From Planctomycetota bacterium (GTDB taxonomy: Bacteria; Planctomycetota; UBA1135; UBA2386), in NCBI GenBank assembly GCA_016716265.1, contig JADJWQ010000003.1, forward strand, positions 186,001 to 250,000: DNA of 64,000 bases. Direction: 5' to 3'. A program made the position numbers and the translations under genes. Position 1 is the stretch's first letter. The number at the start of each line of letters is the position of its first letter. Under the pieces are notes generated by a model, which was not told the origin of the DNA, searched no databases, and saw only the letters and a list, made by a program, of their open reading frames with translations. This document shows, one piece after another, positions 44,105 through 55,902 of this stretch.

Positions 44105-44470
44105 GGCTGGCAGTCGCAGGGGGACGCCGCCGTGCCGTCCGGAGCCGTCCCGCGGGGGCCGGCGTCCGAGCTGACACGGCTGCAGCGCGCGGATCCGGAG
44201 CGACCGGAGCCGTCGCGGGGCGCCCCGCGCGGGGTGATCGTACCGGCTGCCCACACAGCGCACCACGGCCCGGCCCGGTTTCGCCAGGGCCCCCGCCGCG
44301 CCTCCGCCAGGCCCCGCGGAAGTCGCCCGCGCGCCAGCGTTTCCGCGCTGGCAACGCGGGCTTCCGCCGGCTCGACTTTCGCCCCCGCCGGCGACAATCT
44401 CCCGGTCGGAACCGGCCACCTGCGCCGCGCCGCCGCGCCTCGCACCCGGCGGTCACCTCTCCCGAACCGC
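44105..44470. other. Divergent intergenic region upstream of the ABC exporter
   Basis: No gene-like frame is seen. The segment separates the small membrane protein (minus) from the ABC ATPase (plus) and should contain both promoters. It includes an imperfect inverted repeat around GCGGGGCGCCCCGCGC near 44215-44235. I see no recognisable operator or riboswitch. Confidence -1.
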
Positions 44471-45430
44471 ATGGAATCCGCCCTCGTGCTCGACGGCCTG
44501 ACGAAGCGCTTCGGTGACTTCGTCGCGGTCGACGACCTCTCGCTGCGCGTCCCGCGCGGATCGATCTACGGCTTCATCGGCCCGAACGGCGCCGGCAAGA
44601 CCACGACGATCCGCATGGTGATGAGCATCTTCTACCCCGACCAGGGCACGATCACCGTGCTCGGCGACTCCAACCCGGAGGCCGTCAAGGACCGGCTCGG
44701 CTACCTGCCCGAGGAGAAGGGTCTCTACAAGACCATGAAGGTCCACGAGATCGTCTCCTACTTCGGGCAATTGAAGGGCCTCGACCGCCGCACCGCCGAC
44801 GACCGCGCGCGCGAGCTGCTGGTGCGCTACGGCCTCGGCGACTGGCTCGACAAGAAGTGCCAGGCGCTGTCGAAGGGCATGGGCCAGAAGGTCCAGCTCC
44901 TCGGCACGATCCTGCACGGGCCCGAGCTGGTGATCCTCGACGAGCCGTTCAGCGGCCTCGACCCGGTCAACATGGACGTGATGCGCGACACGATCCTCGA
45001 CATGCGCAAGGAGGGTCGCACCGTCATCTTCTCGACGCACGTGATGACGCAGGCCGAGGAGATCTGCGACTACGTGATGATGATCCACCGCAGCCGCAAG
45101 GTGCTCGACGGCACCATCGCGCAGGTCAAGGCCCAGCACGGCCGCGGCATCCGCCTCGCGTTCGACGGCGACGGCTCGGCGGTGTTCGACGACCTGCAGC
45201 GGCAGGGCCTGCTCGCCAGCCACCGCGACCACGGCCGCGAGGCCGAGCTGTTCCCGGCCGCCGGCGTGGCCGACCAGCAGGTCCTGAAGGCGCTGGTCGA
45301 CCGCGTCGTCGTGCGCCGCTTCGACGTCAGCGAGATCTCGCTGCACGAGGTGTTCGTGCGCACCGTCAAGAAGGCCGGCCAGCCGATCGCCGAGGAGGAG
45401 ATCGAGGCCGCGAAGGAGGGTCTGCGATGA
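44471..45430 (+). CDS. ABC exporter ATP-binding protein (NatA-like)
   Basis: The 319-aa protein is a complete ABC ATPase: Walker A GPNGAGKTTT near residue 40, a Q-loop in GYLPEEKGLY, signature ALSKGMGQK, Walker B LVILDEPFSGLD and H-loop STHVM. The C-terminal domain (about 215-319) has the DUF4162-like shape seen with NatA-type exporters. It works with the permease encoded downstream, whose start overlaps its stop (ATGA), forming a Na+/drug/peptide-type exporter of unknown substrate. ATG 44471 begins a typical N-terminus. All catalytic residues look intact, unlike the ModC-like protein of this window. Confidence -1.
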   Translation: MESALVLDGLTKRFGDFVAVDDLSLRVPRGSIYGFIGPNGAGKTTTIRMVMSIFYPDQGTITVLGDSNPEAVKDRLGYLPEEKGLYKTMKVHEIVSYFGQLKGLDRRTADDRARELLVRYGLGDWLDKKCQALSKGMGQKVQLLGTILHGPELVILDEPFSGLDPVNMDVMRDTILDMRKEGRTVIFSTHVMTQAEEICDYVMMIHRSRKVLDGTIAQVKAQHGRGIRLAFDGDGSAVFDDLQRQGLLASHRDHGREAELFPAAGVADQQVLKALVDRVVVRRFDVSEISLHEVFVRTVKKAGQPIAEEEIEAAKEGLR

Positions 45431-47055
45431 TCGACCACAAGACCTTCCTGGTCGCCCGCCGCGAGCTGGTCGAGAACGTCCGCACCAAGACGTTCTGGAT
45501 CGGCATCTTCATGCTGCCGCTGATCTACGGGATCGCGATCGGCGTGAACATCCTGCTGAAGGACGCCAAGCAGGTGCGCGCCTACGCGGTGCTCGACCTG
45601 AGCGGTGACGGCCGGCTCGACGCCGCGATCCAGCAGCGCGCGGCGACCACCGACCTGCTGAAGGTGTCTGGCGACGAGGCCGACGGTAGCACCGAGGCCG
45701 ACGGTGGCACCGAGGCCGCGCAGCGCGCCGAGCGCGCCCGCCAATGGTTCGAGTCGCTGCCACAAGAGCACCCGCTGCGCGACCTGGTCGCGCGGCTCGC
45801 GGCCGCCGGCGTGTCGTTCGACGCCGCGTCGCTGCGCGACGGCGAGGGCCTCAATGCGCTGCCGCCCGACGCCCGCAAGGTGCTGATGGGCTGGTTCCGC
45901 GACGTCGCCGGCGATCCCGAGAAGGTGCAGGCGCTGCGCTCGCTCGCGTCGGACATCTCGCTCGGCCGCTACCGCCGGGTCAGCCTGCAGGAGCTCGGTA
46001 TCGATCCGGACGCCCAGGACGTCGAGCGACAGCTCAACGCCAAGATCCAGGACGAGACGCTGTTCGCCTACTTCGTGCTGCCCGAGGACCCGGTCGACTC
46101 GGACCAGGGCGCGCGCTACGTGTCGAACAACCTCACCGACAACGACCTGCGGCAGTGGTACGAGCAGCGCGCGACCGAGGTCGTGCGCGACCTGCGGGTC
46201 CGCAAGCTCGGGCTGTCGGAGGACGACGCCCGGTCGATCCTGAAGTCGTTCGACTTCCGCAAGACCAAGGTCTCGGCGACCGGTGAGGCCGAGGACGTCG
46301 AGGTCGGCGACCAGGCCGCGAGCTTCGCGCCGGTGGCGTTCGTCTATCTGCTGTGGATCGCGGTGTTCACCGCCGCGCAGATGCTGCTGACGAACACCGT
46401 CGAGGAGAAGAGCAACCGCCTGATCGAGGTACTGCTGTCGTCGGTGTCGCCGCTGCAATTGATGACCGGCAAGGTGCTCGGCATCGCCGCCACCGGCCTG
46501 ACGATCGTGCTGAGCTGGGTGCTGTCGTCGATCGTCGGCGTGCAGTTCGTCCCGGACGACTCCCCCCTCGGCGGCGGCACACTGACCGCGATCATCGGCG
46601 ACCCGCTCTACCTCGGCTCGTTCGTGTTCTACTTCCTCGCCGGCTACCTGCTCTACGGCGCGATCCTGGTCGCGCTCGGCTCGGTGTGCAGCTCGCTGAA
46701 GGAGGCGCAGAACCTGATGCAGCCGATCTTCATCCTGCTGATCATCCCGCTGGTCGCGATGATCTTCGTCGTGCAGGAGCCCAACGGCACCGTCGCGCGC
46801 ATCCTGACCTACGTGCCGTTCTTCACGCCGTTCCTGATGATGAACCGCGCCGGTGGTCCGCCGCCGACCTGGGAGTACGTCGCGTCGACGCTGCTGATCC
46901 TGGTCTCGCTGTGGGTCGCGTTCCGCGCCGCCGCCAAGGTGTTCCGGATCGGCATCCTGATGACCGGCAAGCCGCCGAAGCCGGCCGAGATCCTGCGCTG
47001 GCTGCGCGCGCCGATCGGCACGATCACGCCGAAGCGGATCGACGTCGCGCACTGA
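45427..47055 (+). CDS. ABC exporter permease (NatB-like)
   Basis: The 542-aa protein has one N-terminal helix (about 23-40), a large extracytoplasmic insert (about 45-300) and then five to six helices. These include the LLSSVSPLQLMTGKVLGIAATG and LVALGSVCSSLKEAQNLMQP blocks, matching ABC-2 permeases of the NatB family. The insert contains a short 18-nt tandem duplication (45676-45711) that encodes an EADG[S/G]T repeat. It is coupled to the ATPase by an ATGA overlap, so the two form one exporter. The gene ends in a convergent hairpin before guaA. The transported compound is unknown. Confidence -1.
   Translation: MIDHKTFLVARRELVENVRTKTFWIGIFMLPLIYGIAIGVNILLKDAKQVRAYAVLDLSGDGRLDAAIQQRAATTDLLKVSGDEADGSTEADGGTEAAQRAERARQWFESLPQEHPLRDLVARLAAAGVSFDAASLRDGEGLNALPPDARKVLMGWFRDVAGDPEKVQALRSLASDISLGRYRRVSLQELGIDPDAQDVERQLNAKIQDETLFAYFVLPEDPVDSDQGARYVSNNLTDNDLRQWYEQRATEVVRDLRVRKLGLSEDDARSILKSFDFRKTKVSATGEAEDVEVGDQAASFAPVAFVYLLWIAVFTAAQMLLTNTVEEKSNRLIEVLLSSVSPLQLMTGKVLGIAATGLTIVLSWVLSSIVGVQFVPDDSPLGGGTLTAIIGDPLYLGSFVFYFLAGYLLYGAILVALGSVCSSLKEAQNLMQPIFILLIIPLVAMIFVVQEPNGTVARILTYVPFFTPFLMMNRAGGPPPTWEYVASTLLILVSLWVAFRAAAKVFRIGILMTGKPPKPAEILRWLRAPIGTITPKRIDVAH
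45676..45711 (+). repeat. 18-nt in-frame duplication inside the permease gene
   Basis: GAGGCCGACGGTAGCACC is followed directly by GAGGCCGACGGTGGCACC (one mismatch), encoding an acidic EADG[S/G]T repeat in the extracytoplasmic loop. It is in frame and likely harmless slippage. Confidence -1.
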
Positions 47056-47063
47056 CGCGAAGC

Positions 47064-47086
47064 GCCGCGGGGGCCGCGTCCGCGGC
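47064..47086. terminator. Hairpin between convergent permease and guaA
   Basis: GCCGCGG (47064-47070), nine-base loop, CCGCGGC (47080-47086), ending at the last base before the guaA stop. It fills the whole 31-bp space between the convergent genes and could terminate both transcripts; there is no T tract. Confidence -1.
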
Positions 47087-48640
<1,554 letters not shown>

Positions 48641-48669
48641 CTGCGCGTCCCCCTGCGCCCGCCGATTGC

Positions 48670-50130
<1,461 letters not shown>

Positions 50131-50198
50131 GGGCCGGTTCTACCCGGCAGCCCGGCGGCGGGTCCACAGCGAACCCCTGCCGCGCGGCGGCCGGCGGC

Positions 50199-51986
50199 TC
50201 AGCGGACCAGCAGGGCGGCGCTGCTCGTCAGCCGCGGCGGGCCGCCGATCGGGTCGATGGTCACCGCCTGCAGGTACAGCTCGAGCCCGCGCAGCGCCGG
50301 GTCGGCCGGCAGCGGCAGGACGACGCGCGCGGCGCCGCCCGGGTCGAGCGGTACCGCGGTCAGCGGCACGACACTCAGCGGGTCGAGCAGCAGGTCGCGG
50401 TTGAAGCCGAGCGCCAGCCGGCCGGTGCCCGGCGCGATCAGCACGAAGGCCTGGCCGGCGGCGGGCCCGCGCAGCGCCACGCCGGCGACCGCACCGGGCG
50501 CGACCTCCAGGTCGTCGACCCACAGCCCGTCGGGCAGTCCCGCTGCGCGCAGCGCGGCGCCGAGATCGGGCCGGCGGCCGATCGCGCCGAGCGCCGGCGT
50601 GCCGTGCCGCGCCAGCAGGTCGCGCACCTCGGCCGGCGTCGGGAGCCGCCCGTCCTGCTCGCGGATGGCGCCGATCAGGTCGGCTGCGAGCGCGGCGACG
50701 ATCGCGGTCGCCGCCGACGTGCCGCCGAAGTTGTCGGTGTAGCTCTGCAGGAAGTCGCCGCCCGGCAGGAACAACAGGCCGGTGCCGGCGCTCGGCACCG
50801 CGAGCCCCCAGCCATTGACGTCGACGCGACCGCCCCAATTGCTCTCGGCGGCCTTCGCGAGCCGCGGGCCGGCCGTCGCGCCGACCATGATCGCCAGGCT
50901 GTCCTGCGCGCTGCGGTCGAAGCGGCCGCCGAAGCGCGGGTCGTCGAGATCGCTGTCGCCATTGGCCGCCGCCTCGACGACGGTGATGCCGAGCAACGCC
51001 GCGGTGCGGATCGCGGCGAAGTACGACGGGAAGTACTCCATCGGCACGAGGTCGCGCGGCTTGAGCTGCCGGATGTCGAAGCCGAACACCACCCCGATCA
51101 CGTCGCCGGGCACCGCGCGGATCAGCACGGCGGCGAGCGCGCCGGGCAGGCCACCGCCGCCGGACAGGCTCGCGACCGTCAAGGCCGCCTCGTCGGCGAG
51201 GCCGTTCAGGCCGAACGCATTGCGGTCGGCGAGGACGACCCCGATCACGCCGCTGCCGTGATTGCGATTCTCGGGCGTGCTGCCGGGCAGCGGCGTGACC
51301 GCGACGCTTCTCGTCAGCTTCGACAGGTCCTCGTGACCGAAGTACCAGTCCTCCTCGACGTGGTGGAAGGTCACGCCACGGCCGCGACCACCGACGATCC
51401 CCCAGGTCGGCCGGACGTCGAAGCCGAGCGGCTGCGGTCCCAGCAGCGTCGCCTGCAGCGGCGTGAAGTCCGGCGTCGGCGGCGGGATGTCGCCTCCCGC
51501 GCGCGCGACCGACAGCGGCGCGGCAGCGCGGTCCTGCAGCACCGGCAGCGGCTCGGCGAACGCGTCGAGCACCGCCGGGTGCGCGCGCAGGGCGGCGGCG
51601 AGCCGCGGCCCGTCGCCCGGCCGCGCGGTCACGCGCAGCCAGCGGCCGAGGTGGTCGGGCGCCCGGGCTTCACCGACCCGCGCGACCGCGACGCGGTGCC
51701 AGCGATCGAGCGTCGCGGCCGGCGCCGGGAACAGCGGCGCGACCGATGCCGCGGCCGCCAGCAGCCCGGCGAGCGCCGCGCGCTGCGGGGTCGCGGCGTG
51801 CAGCTCCGGCGCGCCGTCGGTGGCCATCGCCACCTCGAGCCCGGCCGCGAGCCGCACGTGCAGCACGTCGGGCGCCGCGAGCGGTGCAGGAGCGGGCAGC
51901 ACGGCCGGGGCCTGCCCACACAGCAGCGGGCAGAGCACGGCGAGCACGGCGAGCACGGCGACGCACGACGACCACAGGACACGCAT
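50199..51986 (-). CDS. Exported subtilisin (S8)-like protein with Asp replaced by His
   Basis: The 595-aa protein begins with a signal peptide (about 1-24, LAVLAVLCPLLCG). A subtilisin-like domain follows: RGVTFHHVEEDWYFGHEDL, NHGSGVIG with catalytic His-243, an oxyanion-type AANG, and NFGGTSAATAIV with catalytic Ser-424. Where S8 relatives have Asp (consensus DVExxW), this protein has His-209, so the triad is His-His-Ser unless a nearby Asp (Asp-213) substitutes. After about residue 480 there is a C-terminal beta domain, probably for localisation. Activity is uncertain. ATG 51986 begins the signal peptide; the frame continues upstream but without a signal. It precedes guaB and follows the histidine kinase on the same strand with 138 bp between. 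Confidence -1.
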   Translation of the reverse strand: MRVLWSSCVAVLAVLAVLCPLLCGQAPAVLPAPAPLAAPDVLHVRLAAGLEVAMATDGAPELHAATPQRAALAGLLAAAASVAPLFPAPAATLDRWHRVAVARVGEARAPDHLGRWLRVTARPGDGPRLAAALRAHPAVLDAFAEPLPVLQDRAAAPLSVARAGGDIPPPTPDFTPLQATLLGPQPLGFDVRPTWGIVGGRGRGVTFHHVEEDWYFGHEDLSKLTRSVAVTPLPGSTPENRNHGSGVIGVVLADRNAFGLNGLADEAALTVASLSGGGGLPGALAAVLIRAVPGDVIGVVFGFDIRQLKPRDLVPMEYFPSYFAAIRTAALLGITVVEAAANGDSDLDDPRFGGRFDRSAQDSLAIMVGATAGPRLAKAAESNWGGRVDVNGWGLAVPSAGTGLLFLPGGDFLQSYTDNFGGTSAATAIVAALAADLIGAIREQDGRLPTPAEVRDLLARHGTPALGAIGRRPDLGAALRAAGLPDGLWVDDLEVAPGAVAGVALRGPAAGQAFVLIAPGTGRLALGFNRDLLLDPLSVVPLTAVPLDPGGAARVVLPLPADPALRGLELYLQAVTIDPIGGPPRLTSSAALLVR

Positions 51987-52124
51987 TCCCGGACAGTCTA
52001 GGCAAGCTCCCGGGGGTCGCGAAGCCGTGCGCGCCGGCCGCCGGGCCCGGGCCGGGACCGCTCCCACCGCGACCGCGCTGGCAGCGGCGGATCCCGGCCG
52101 CAGGCGCCGGCGACCGCCGCCCGC

Positions 52125-53768
52125 TCAGTGCTCCAGCACCCGCCGCAGCACGCTCTCCAGCGTGCCCAGCTCGCAGGGCTTCTCGAGCACGTCGTCGAAG
52201 CCGTGGTCGCGATGGCGCGCCAACACCGGGTCCTTGCTGTAGCCGCTGACGACGATCGCGCGCGCGTCCGGGTCGAGCCGCTTCAGCCGTGCGACCGCCT
52301 CGCAGCCGCCCATGCCGTGTGGGACGGTCAGATCCATGACCGCGAGGTCGAACGGCTCGCCGCGCAGCGCCGCCTCGCGCCAGCGCTCGAGCGCGTCGGC
52401 GCCGTCCTCCGCCTCGGCGACCTCCTGGCCGAGGTGGCGCAGCATCCGGGCCAGCGACGTGCGCGCTGCCTGATCGTCGTCCATCAGCAGGATGCGGTGG
52501 CGCGCGGGACCGACCGGCCCGCCGCGCGCCCCGCGCAGCGCCGGCTCGCCGACGGCGGCTACCGACCCCGCCGCGGCTGCCACGCTACCGGCGACCGGCA
52601 GCGCGACGCGGAACACGAACAGCCCGGTGCCGGGCTCCCGCTCCGCGGTGATCCGGCCACCGTGCCGGCGCACGATCGAGTGCGCGACGCTCAGGCCGAG
52701 GCCGCGCGGACCGAGGTGGCCGGCGGCGAACGGATCGAACAGCCGTTGCAGCTCGGTCGCCGAGAACTCGGGACCACCGTGCTGGACGACGACCTCCAGT
52801 CGGTCGTCGAGCGGGCGCGGCTGCACCCGGACGACGACGCTCGCGCCGGGCTGCGTCAGGGCCAGCGCGTGCTCGATCAGGTAGTGGAGCGCCTGGCGCA
52901 CCTGGTCCTCGTCGATGTCGGCGCGCGGCAGGACCTCGGCGACGGCGGTCGACAGGCTCACGCCGCCCGACTCGCCGAGGTCGCGGACCACCTCGCGGAC
53001 CAACGCGCCGAGTTCGGTCGGCCGGCGGATCGGCTCGCCGCCGCCGGCGAAGGTCAGCAGCTGCCGGGTCAACCGGCGCGCGCGCAGGCACGCGACCTCG
53101 GCCTCGGCGAGCAGGCGATCGACCGGGCTGCTGATCCCGCCGTGCAGCCGCGCGAGGCTCACGTTGCCGAGGATGCTGGTCAGCGCGTTGTTGAAGTCGT
53201 GTGCGATGCCGCCGGCGAGGTCGCCGAGCGCGTCGAGCCGGCGCTCGCGCTCCGCCACCGTCAGCTCGTCGGAGCTGGCGTCTCCCCCGCGCGCTGCATC
53301 GCGGCCGAGCCGCCCGCCGACCGCGGCCGCGACGCGCTCGAGGTCGGCGACCACGGCTTCCTCGAGCTGGTCACCGGTGCACACCAGCACCGCCGCCACC
53401 GCGTCGCGAACGTGCACCGGCACGCTCACCGTGCGCGGTGCACCCTCCGGCCCCGCCGAGTGCCGGGTCGCGCGCGCGGCGAGCGCCTCCGCCGCGAGCT
53501 CACCGAGCGCGGCCGGCCCGACGTCCACGCCGAGCCGCCCCGCCGACTGGAGCTCGCAGGCGATCCGCAGCCCCCCGGCGACGACGCGGTAGACGGCCAC
53601 CCCGCTGAGTCCGAGCACTCGACGCAGCGAGCGCGCCACGAAACCCGGAAGCTCCTCCACCGGGATCTCCCGATCCAGCGCCTGCACGAAGGCGTCGACA
53701 GACGCGGGGTCGGCGAGGACCAGCGACGACGCGTTCGGGAGCGATTCCGCGACCTGTTCGGATTCCAT
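52125..53768 (-). CDS. Hybrid sensor histidine kinase with altered ATP-binding motifs
   Basis: The 547-aa protein has no membrane segment. An N-terminal GAF-like region (about 25-155) is followed by an H-box with phospho-acceptor His-190 (GGIAHDFNNALTS), an ATPase domain (about 290-390) and a C-terminal receiver with Asp-479 in FDLAVMDLTVP. In the ATPase domain the N-box Asn appears replaced by His (LIEHALAL). The G1 motif DxGxG appears as HGGPE, so the Asp that contacts adenine is lost, while the G2 box (PRGLGLSVAHSIV) is retained. Kinase activity is therefore doubtful; it may work as a phosphatase, phosphotransfer or scaffold protein. ATG 53768 starts conserved-looking sequence; upstream residues are Arg-rich. 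The signal and target are unknown. Confidence -1.
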   Translation of the reverse strand: MESEQVAESLPNASSLVLADPASVDAFVQALDREIPVEELPGFVARSLRRVLGLSGVAVYRVVAGGLRIACELQSAGRLGVDVGPAALGELAAEALAARATRHSAGPEGAPRTVSVPVHVRDAVAAVLVCTGDQLEEAVVADLERVAAAVGGRLGRDAARGGDASSDELTVAERERRLDALGDLAGGIAHDFNNALTSILGNVSLARLHGGISSPVDRLLAEAEVACLRARRLTRQLLTFAGGGEPIRRPTELGALVREVVRDLGESGGVSLSTAVAEVLPRADIDEDQVRQALHYLIEHALALTQPGASVVVRVQPRPLDDRLEVVVQHGGPEFSATELQRLFDPFAAGHLGPRGLGLSVAHSIVRRHGGRITAEREPGTGLFVFRVALPVAGSVAAAAGSVAAVGEPALRGARGGPVGPARHRILLMDDDQAARTSLARMLRHLGQEVAEAEDGADALERWREAALRGEPFDLAVMDLTVPHGMGGCEAVARLKRLDPDARAIVVSGYSKDPVLARHRDHGFDDVLEKPCELGTLESVLRRVLEH

Positions 53769-54054
53769 ACGGCGTGGGAAGCTGGCCGCTGGAGAGCTGC
53801 GGGCGTGCCGCAGCGGCGGGGAGAGGAGCCCGGCGCGACCGGTGGATCGGTCCCGAGCAAGCACTTGATCGGCAGGATCGGGGGCCGGCTCGACCCCGCC
53901 GTGCCGCGATCTGCGGAAAAAACCGTTCGATTTCCGAGTACCGCATCGGCGCCGGGCCGCGCGTGCGGTCGCTGGGCATGACCCGGCACCCCGGCCGGCC
54001 CGGCCGGTCATCACGGTGGCTCCGGGTGGCGAGCTCTGCGACAGTCAGGCGGCG

Positions 54055-55479
54055 ATGCCACCCGCTCACGTCGTCCTGATCACGCTGCTCGTCTACAAGG
54101 CGACGCTCCTGGCGATCGGCATCCTGGCGGAGCGCCTGAACCGCGACGAGGCCGACTTCCTGCTCGGCGGGCGGCGCCTCGGACCGCTGGTCGCGGCGAT
54201 CTCCGCCTCGGCGAGCTCGTCGTCGGTGTGGACGCTGCTCGGCGTCAGCGGCTTCGCCTACCGGGAAGGCCTCGTCGCGCTGTGGCTGGTCCCCGGCTGC
54301 GTCGGCGGCTTCGCGCTGAACTGGTTCCTGGTCGCGCGGCGGCTGCGCGCCGCGACCGCCGGCGCGACCGGCGCCCTGACCGTCACCGAGTTCCTCGCCG
54401 GCCCCCAGCGCGGTCGCGGCTTCCTGCCGGTGCGGATCGTCGCGACCGCCGTGCTCGTGTTCAGCCTGGTCGCCTACGTCGCGTCGCAGTTCCTCGGTGC
54501 GGGCAAGAGCTTCGAGAGCTGGTTCGAGACCGACCGCAGCGTGGCGATCGGGATCAGCGCCGCGGTCGTCGTGCTCTACACCGTGCTCGGCGGCTTCTGG
54601 GCGGTCAGCCTGACCGACACGCTGCAGGGCCTCCTGATGGCGCTCGCCGCGCTCGCGCTGCCGGTCACCGCGCTCGTCGCGGTCGGCGGGCCGCTCGCGC
54701 TCGCACACGGCATCGCCGCCGTCGACGCCCCGGGCTACGCGAGCGTGCTCGGCTCCGGGACCGGCCTGCCGCACGCGCTGCTCGGCGTTCTCGCGCTGCT
54801 CGGGATCGGGCTCGGCTATCCGGGCCAGCCGCACGTCGTCAATCGCTTCATGGCATTGCGGGACGACCGCGCGCTGATCGTCGCGCGGCGCTACGCGATG
54901 CTGTGGGCGCTGATCGTCTACCCCGGCATGGTGCTGCTGGGGTTGTGCGGGCGCGTCGCCGATGCGACGCCGCTCGCCGATCACGAGACCGTCTTCTTCG
55001 AGGTCGCCGGCGCGCTGTTCCACCCGGTGCTGGCCGGCATGCTGCTCGCCGCCGTGCTGTCCGCGATCATGTCGACCGCCGACAGCCAGCTACTGGTCGC
55101 GAGCTCGGCGCTGAGCCACGACCTCGGCTGGCGGGCGCGCAGCGCGCGCGGCGATCTGCTGCGCTCGCGGCTGGTCGTCACCGGCATCAGCGCGATCGCG
55201 GTCGGCCTCGCGTTGACGATCGACGACACGATCTTCGGCAGCGTGCTGTTCGCGTGGACGGCGCTCGGCTCGGCGTTCGGTCCGCTGCTGCTGTGGACCT
55301 TGTGGCGGCGACCGGTCGGCCCGCTCGCGACGCTCGGCGCGATGCTGGTCGGCTTCGGAGCGAGCGTCGTCGCCTACAGCTTCGCGGCGACGCGCGGCAC
55401 GGCGGTCGAACGCGTGCTGCCGTTCGTGCTCGCGGTCGTGGTGCTCGCCGCGCTCGACCGGCGCGCGGCGGAGCGTTGA
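54055..55479 (+). CDS. Sodium:solute symporter (SSS family, PutP-like)
   Basis: The 474-aa protein has about thirteen membrane helices and the SSS-family fold. The N-terminal helix is followed by DFLLGGRRLGPLVAAISASASSSSVWTLLG, with the sodium-site Ser/Ala pattern of PutP. The signature region YTVLGGFWAVSLTDTLQG and GQPHVVNRFMAL are seen, and the helix LLAAVLSAIMSTADSQLLVASSALSHDL is highly diagnostic. It imports proline or a related organic solute with Na+. The first ATG in the conserved frame, 54055, is chosen; 286 bp separate it from the divergent kinase gene and contain the AT-rich patch near 53919-53945 that could be promoter. It ends 17 bp before the convergent haemoglobin gene. Confidence -1.
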   Translation: MPPAHVVLITLLVYKATLLAIGILAERLNRDEADFLLGGRRLGPLVAAISASASSSSVWTLLGVSGFAYREGLVALWLVPGCVGGFALNWFLVARRLRAATAGATGALTVTEFLAGPQRGRGFLPVRIVATAVLVFSLVAYVASQFLGAGKSFESWFETDRSVAIGISAAVVVLYTVLGGFWAVSLTDTLQGLLMALAALALPVTALVAVGGPLALAHGIAAVDAPGYASVLGSGTGLPHALLGVLALLGIGLGYPGQPHVVNRFMALRDDRALIVARRYAMLWALIVYPGMVLLGLCGRVADATPLADHETVFFEVAGALFHPVLAGMLLAAVLSAIMSTADSQLLVASSALSHDLGWRARSARGDLLRSRLVVTGISAIAVGLALTIDDTIFGSVLFAWTALGSAFGPLLLWTLWRRPVGPLATLGAMLVGFGASVVAYSFAATRGTAVERVLPFVLAVVVLAALDRRAAER

Positions 55480-55496
55480 CGCGTTCAGCCTCGCCG

Positions 55497-55898
55497 TCAG
55501 AAGGGGTGGCTGCGCACGACGTGGCGGCGCATCGCACGCTCGAGGCGCAGCCACACCTCGATGTCCTCGGCGGCGACCCCGCCGGCCTCGAGCGTCTCGC
55601 GCAGCAGCACGAGGCGGCGATCGAAGTGCCCGCGGAGGATCGGCGGCAATGCGGTGTGCGCGTCCTTCGGGTGCCGGACGCTCAGCGCGTCGACATCGCC
55701 CGTCGCCCAGCGCAGGAAGGCGAGCTGCCCCGCGGCGATCGCGTCGAGGTCGCGGCCGGCGAAGAAGAAGCCGAGCAGCACGTCGTCGGCCTGGCGGCGG
55801 TAGAAGCGCGCGAGCAGGGCGCGCATCCGCTCCACCCCACCGATGCGGGTGACGAGCCCGCGCGCCCGCGAGCGCGCCGCTGGTCGGGGCGCGTCCAC
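55497..55898 (-). CDS. Truncated haemoglobin
   Basis: This 133-aa protein has the 2/2 globin fold layout of truncated haemoglobins: GGVERMRALLARFYRRQADDVLLGFFF (helices A-B with a Tyr at the B10-like position), QLAFLRWATGD, and the proximal-histidine region HPKDAHTALPPILRGHF (His-81 likely axial). LLRETLEAGGV follows. Such proteins bind O2 or NO. The start is GTG 55898, and only four bases separate it from the stop of the pentahaem cytochrome gene upstream, so the two are co-transcribed. A role in electron exchange with that cytochrome, or in NO/nitrite handling, is inferred from position only. Confidence -1.
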   Translation of the reverse strand: MDAPRPAARSRARGLVTRIGGVERMRALLARFYRRQADDVLLGFFFAGRDLDAIAAGQLAFLRWATGDVDALSVRHPKDAHTALPPILRGHFDRRLVLLRETLEAGGVAAEDIEVWLRLERAMRRHVVRSHPF

Positions 55899-55902
55899 GC
55901 GG

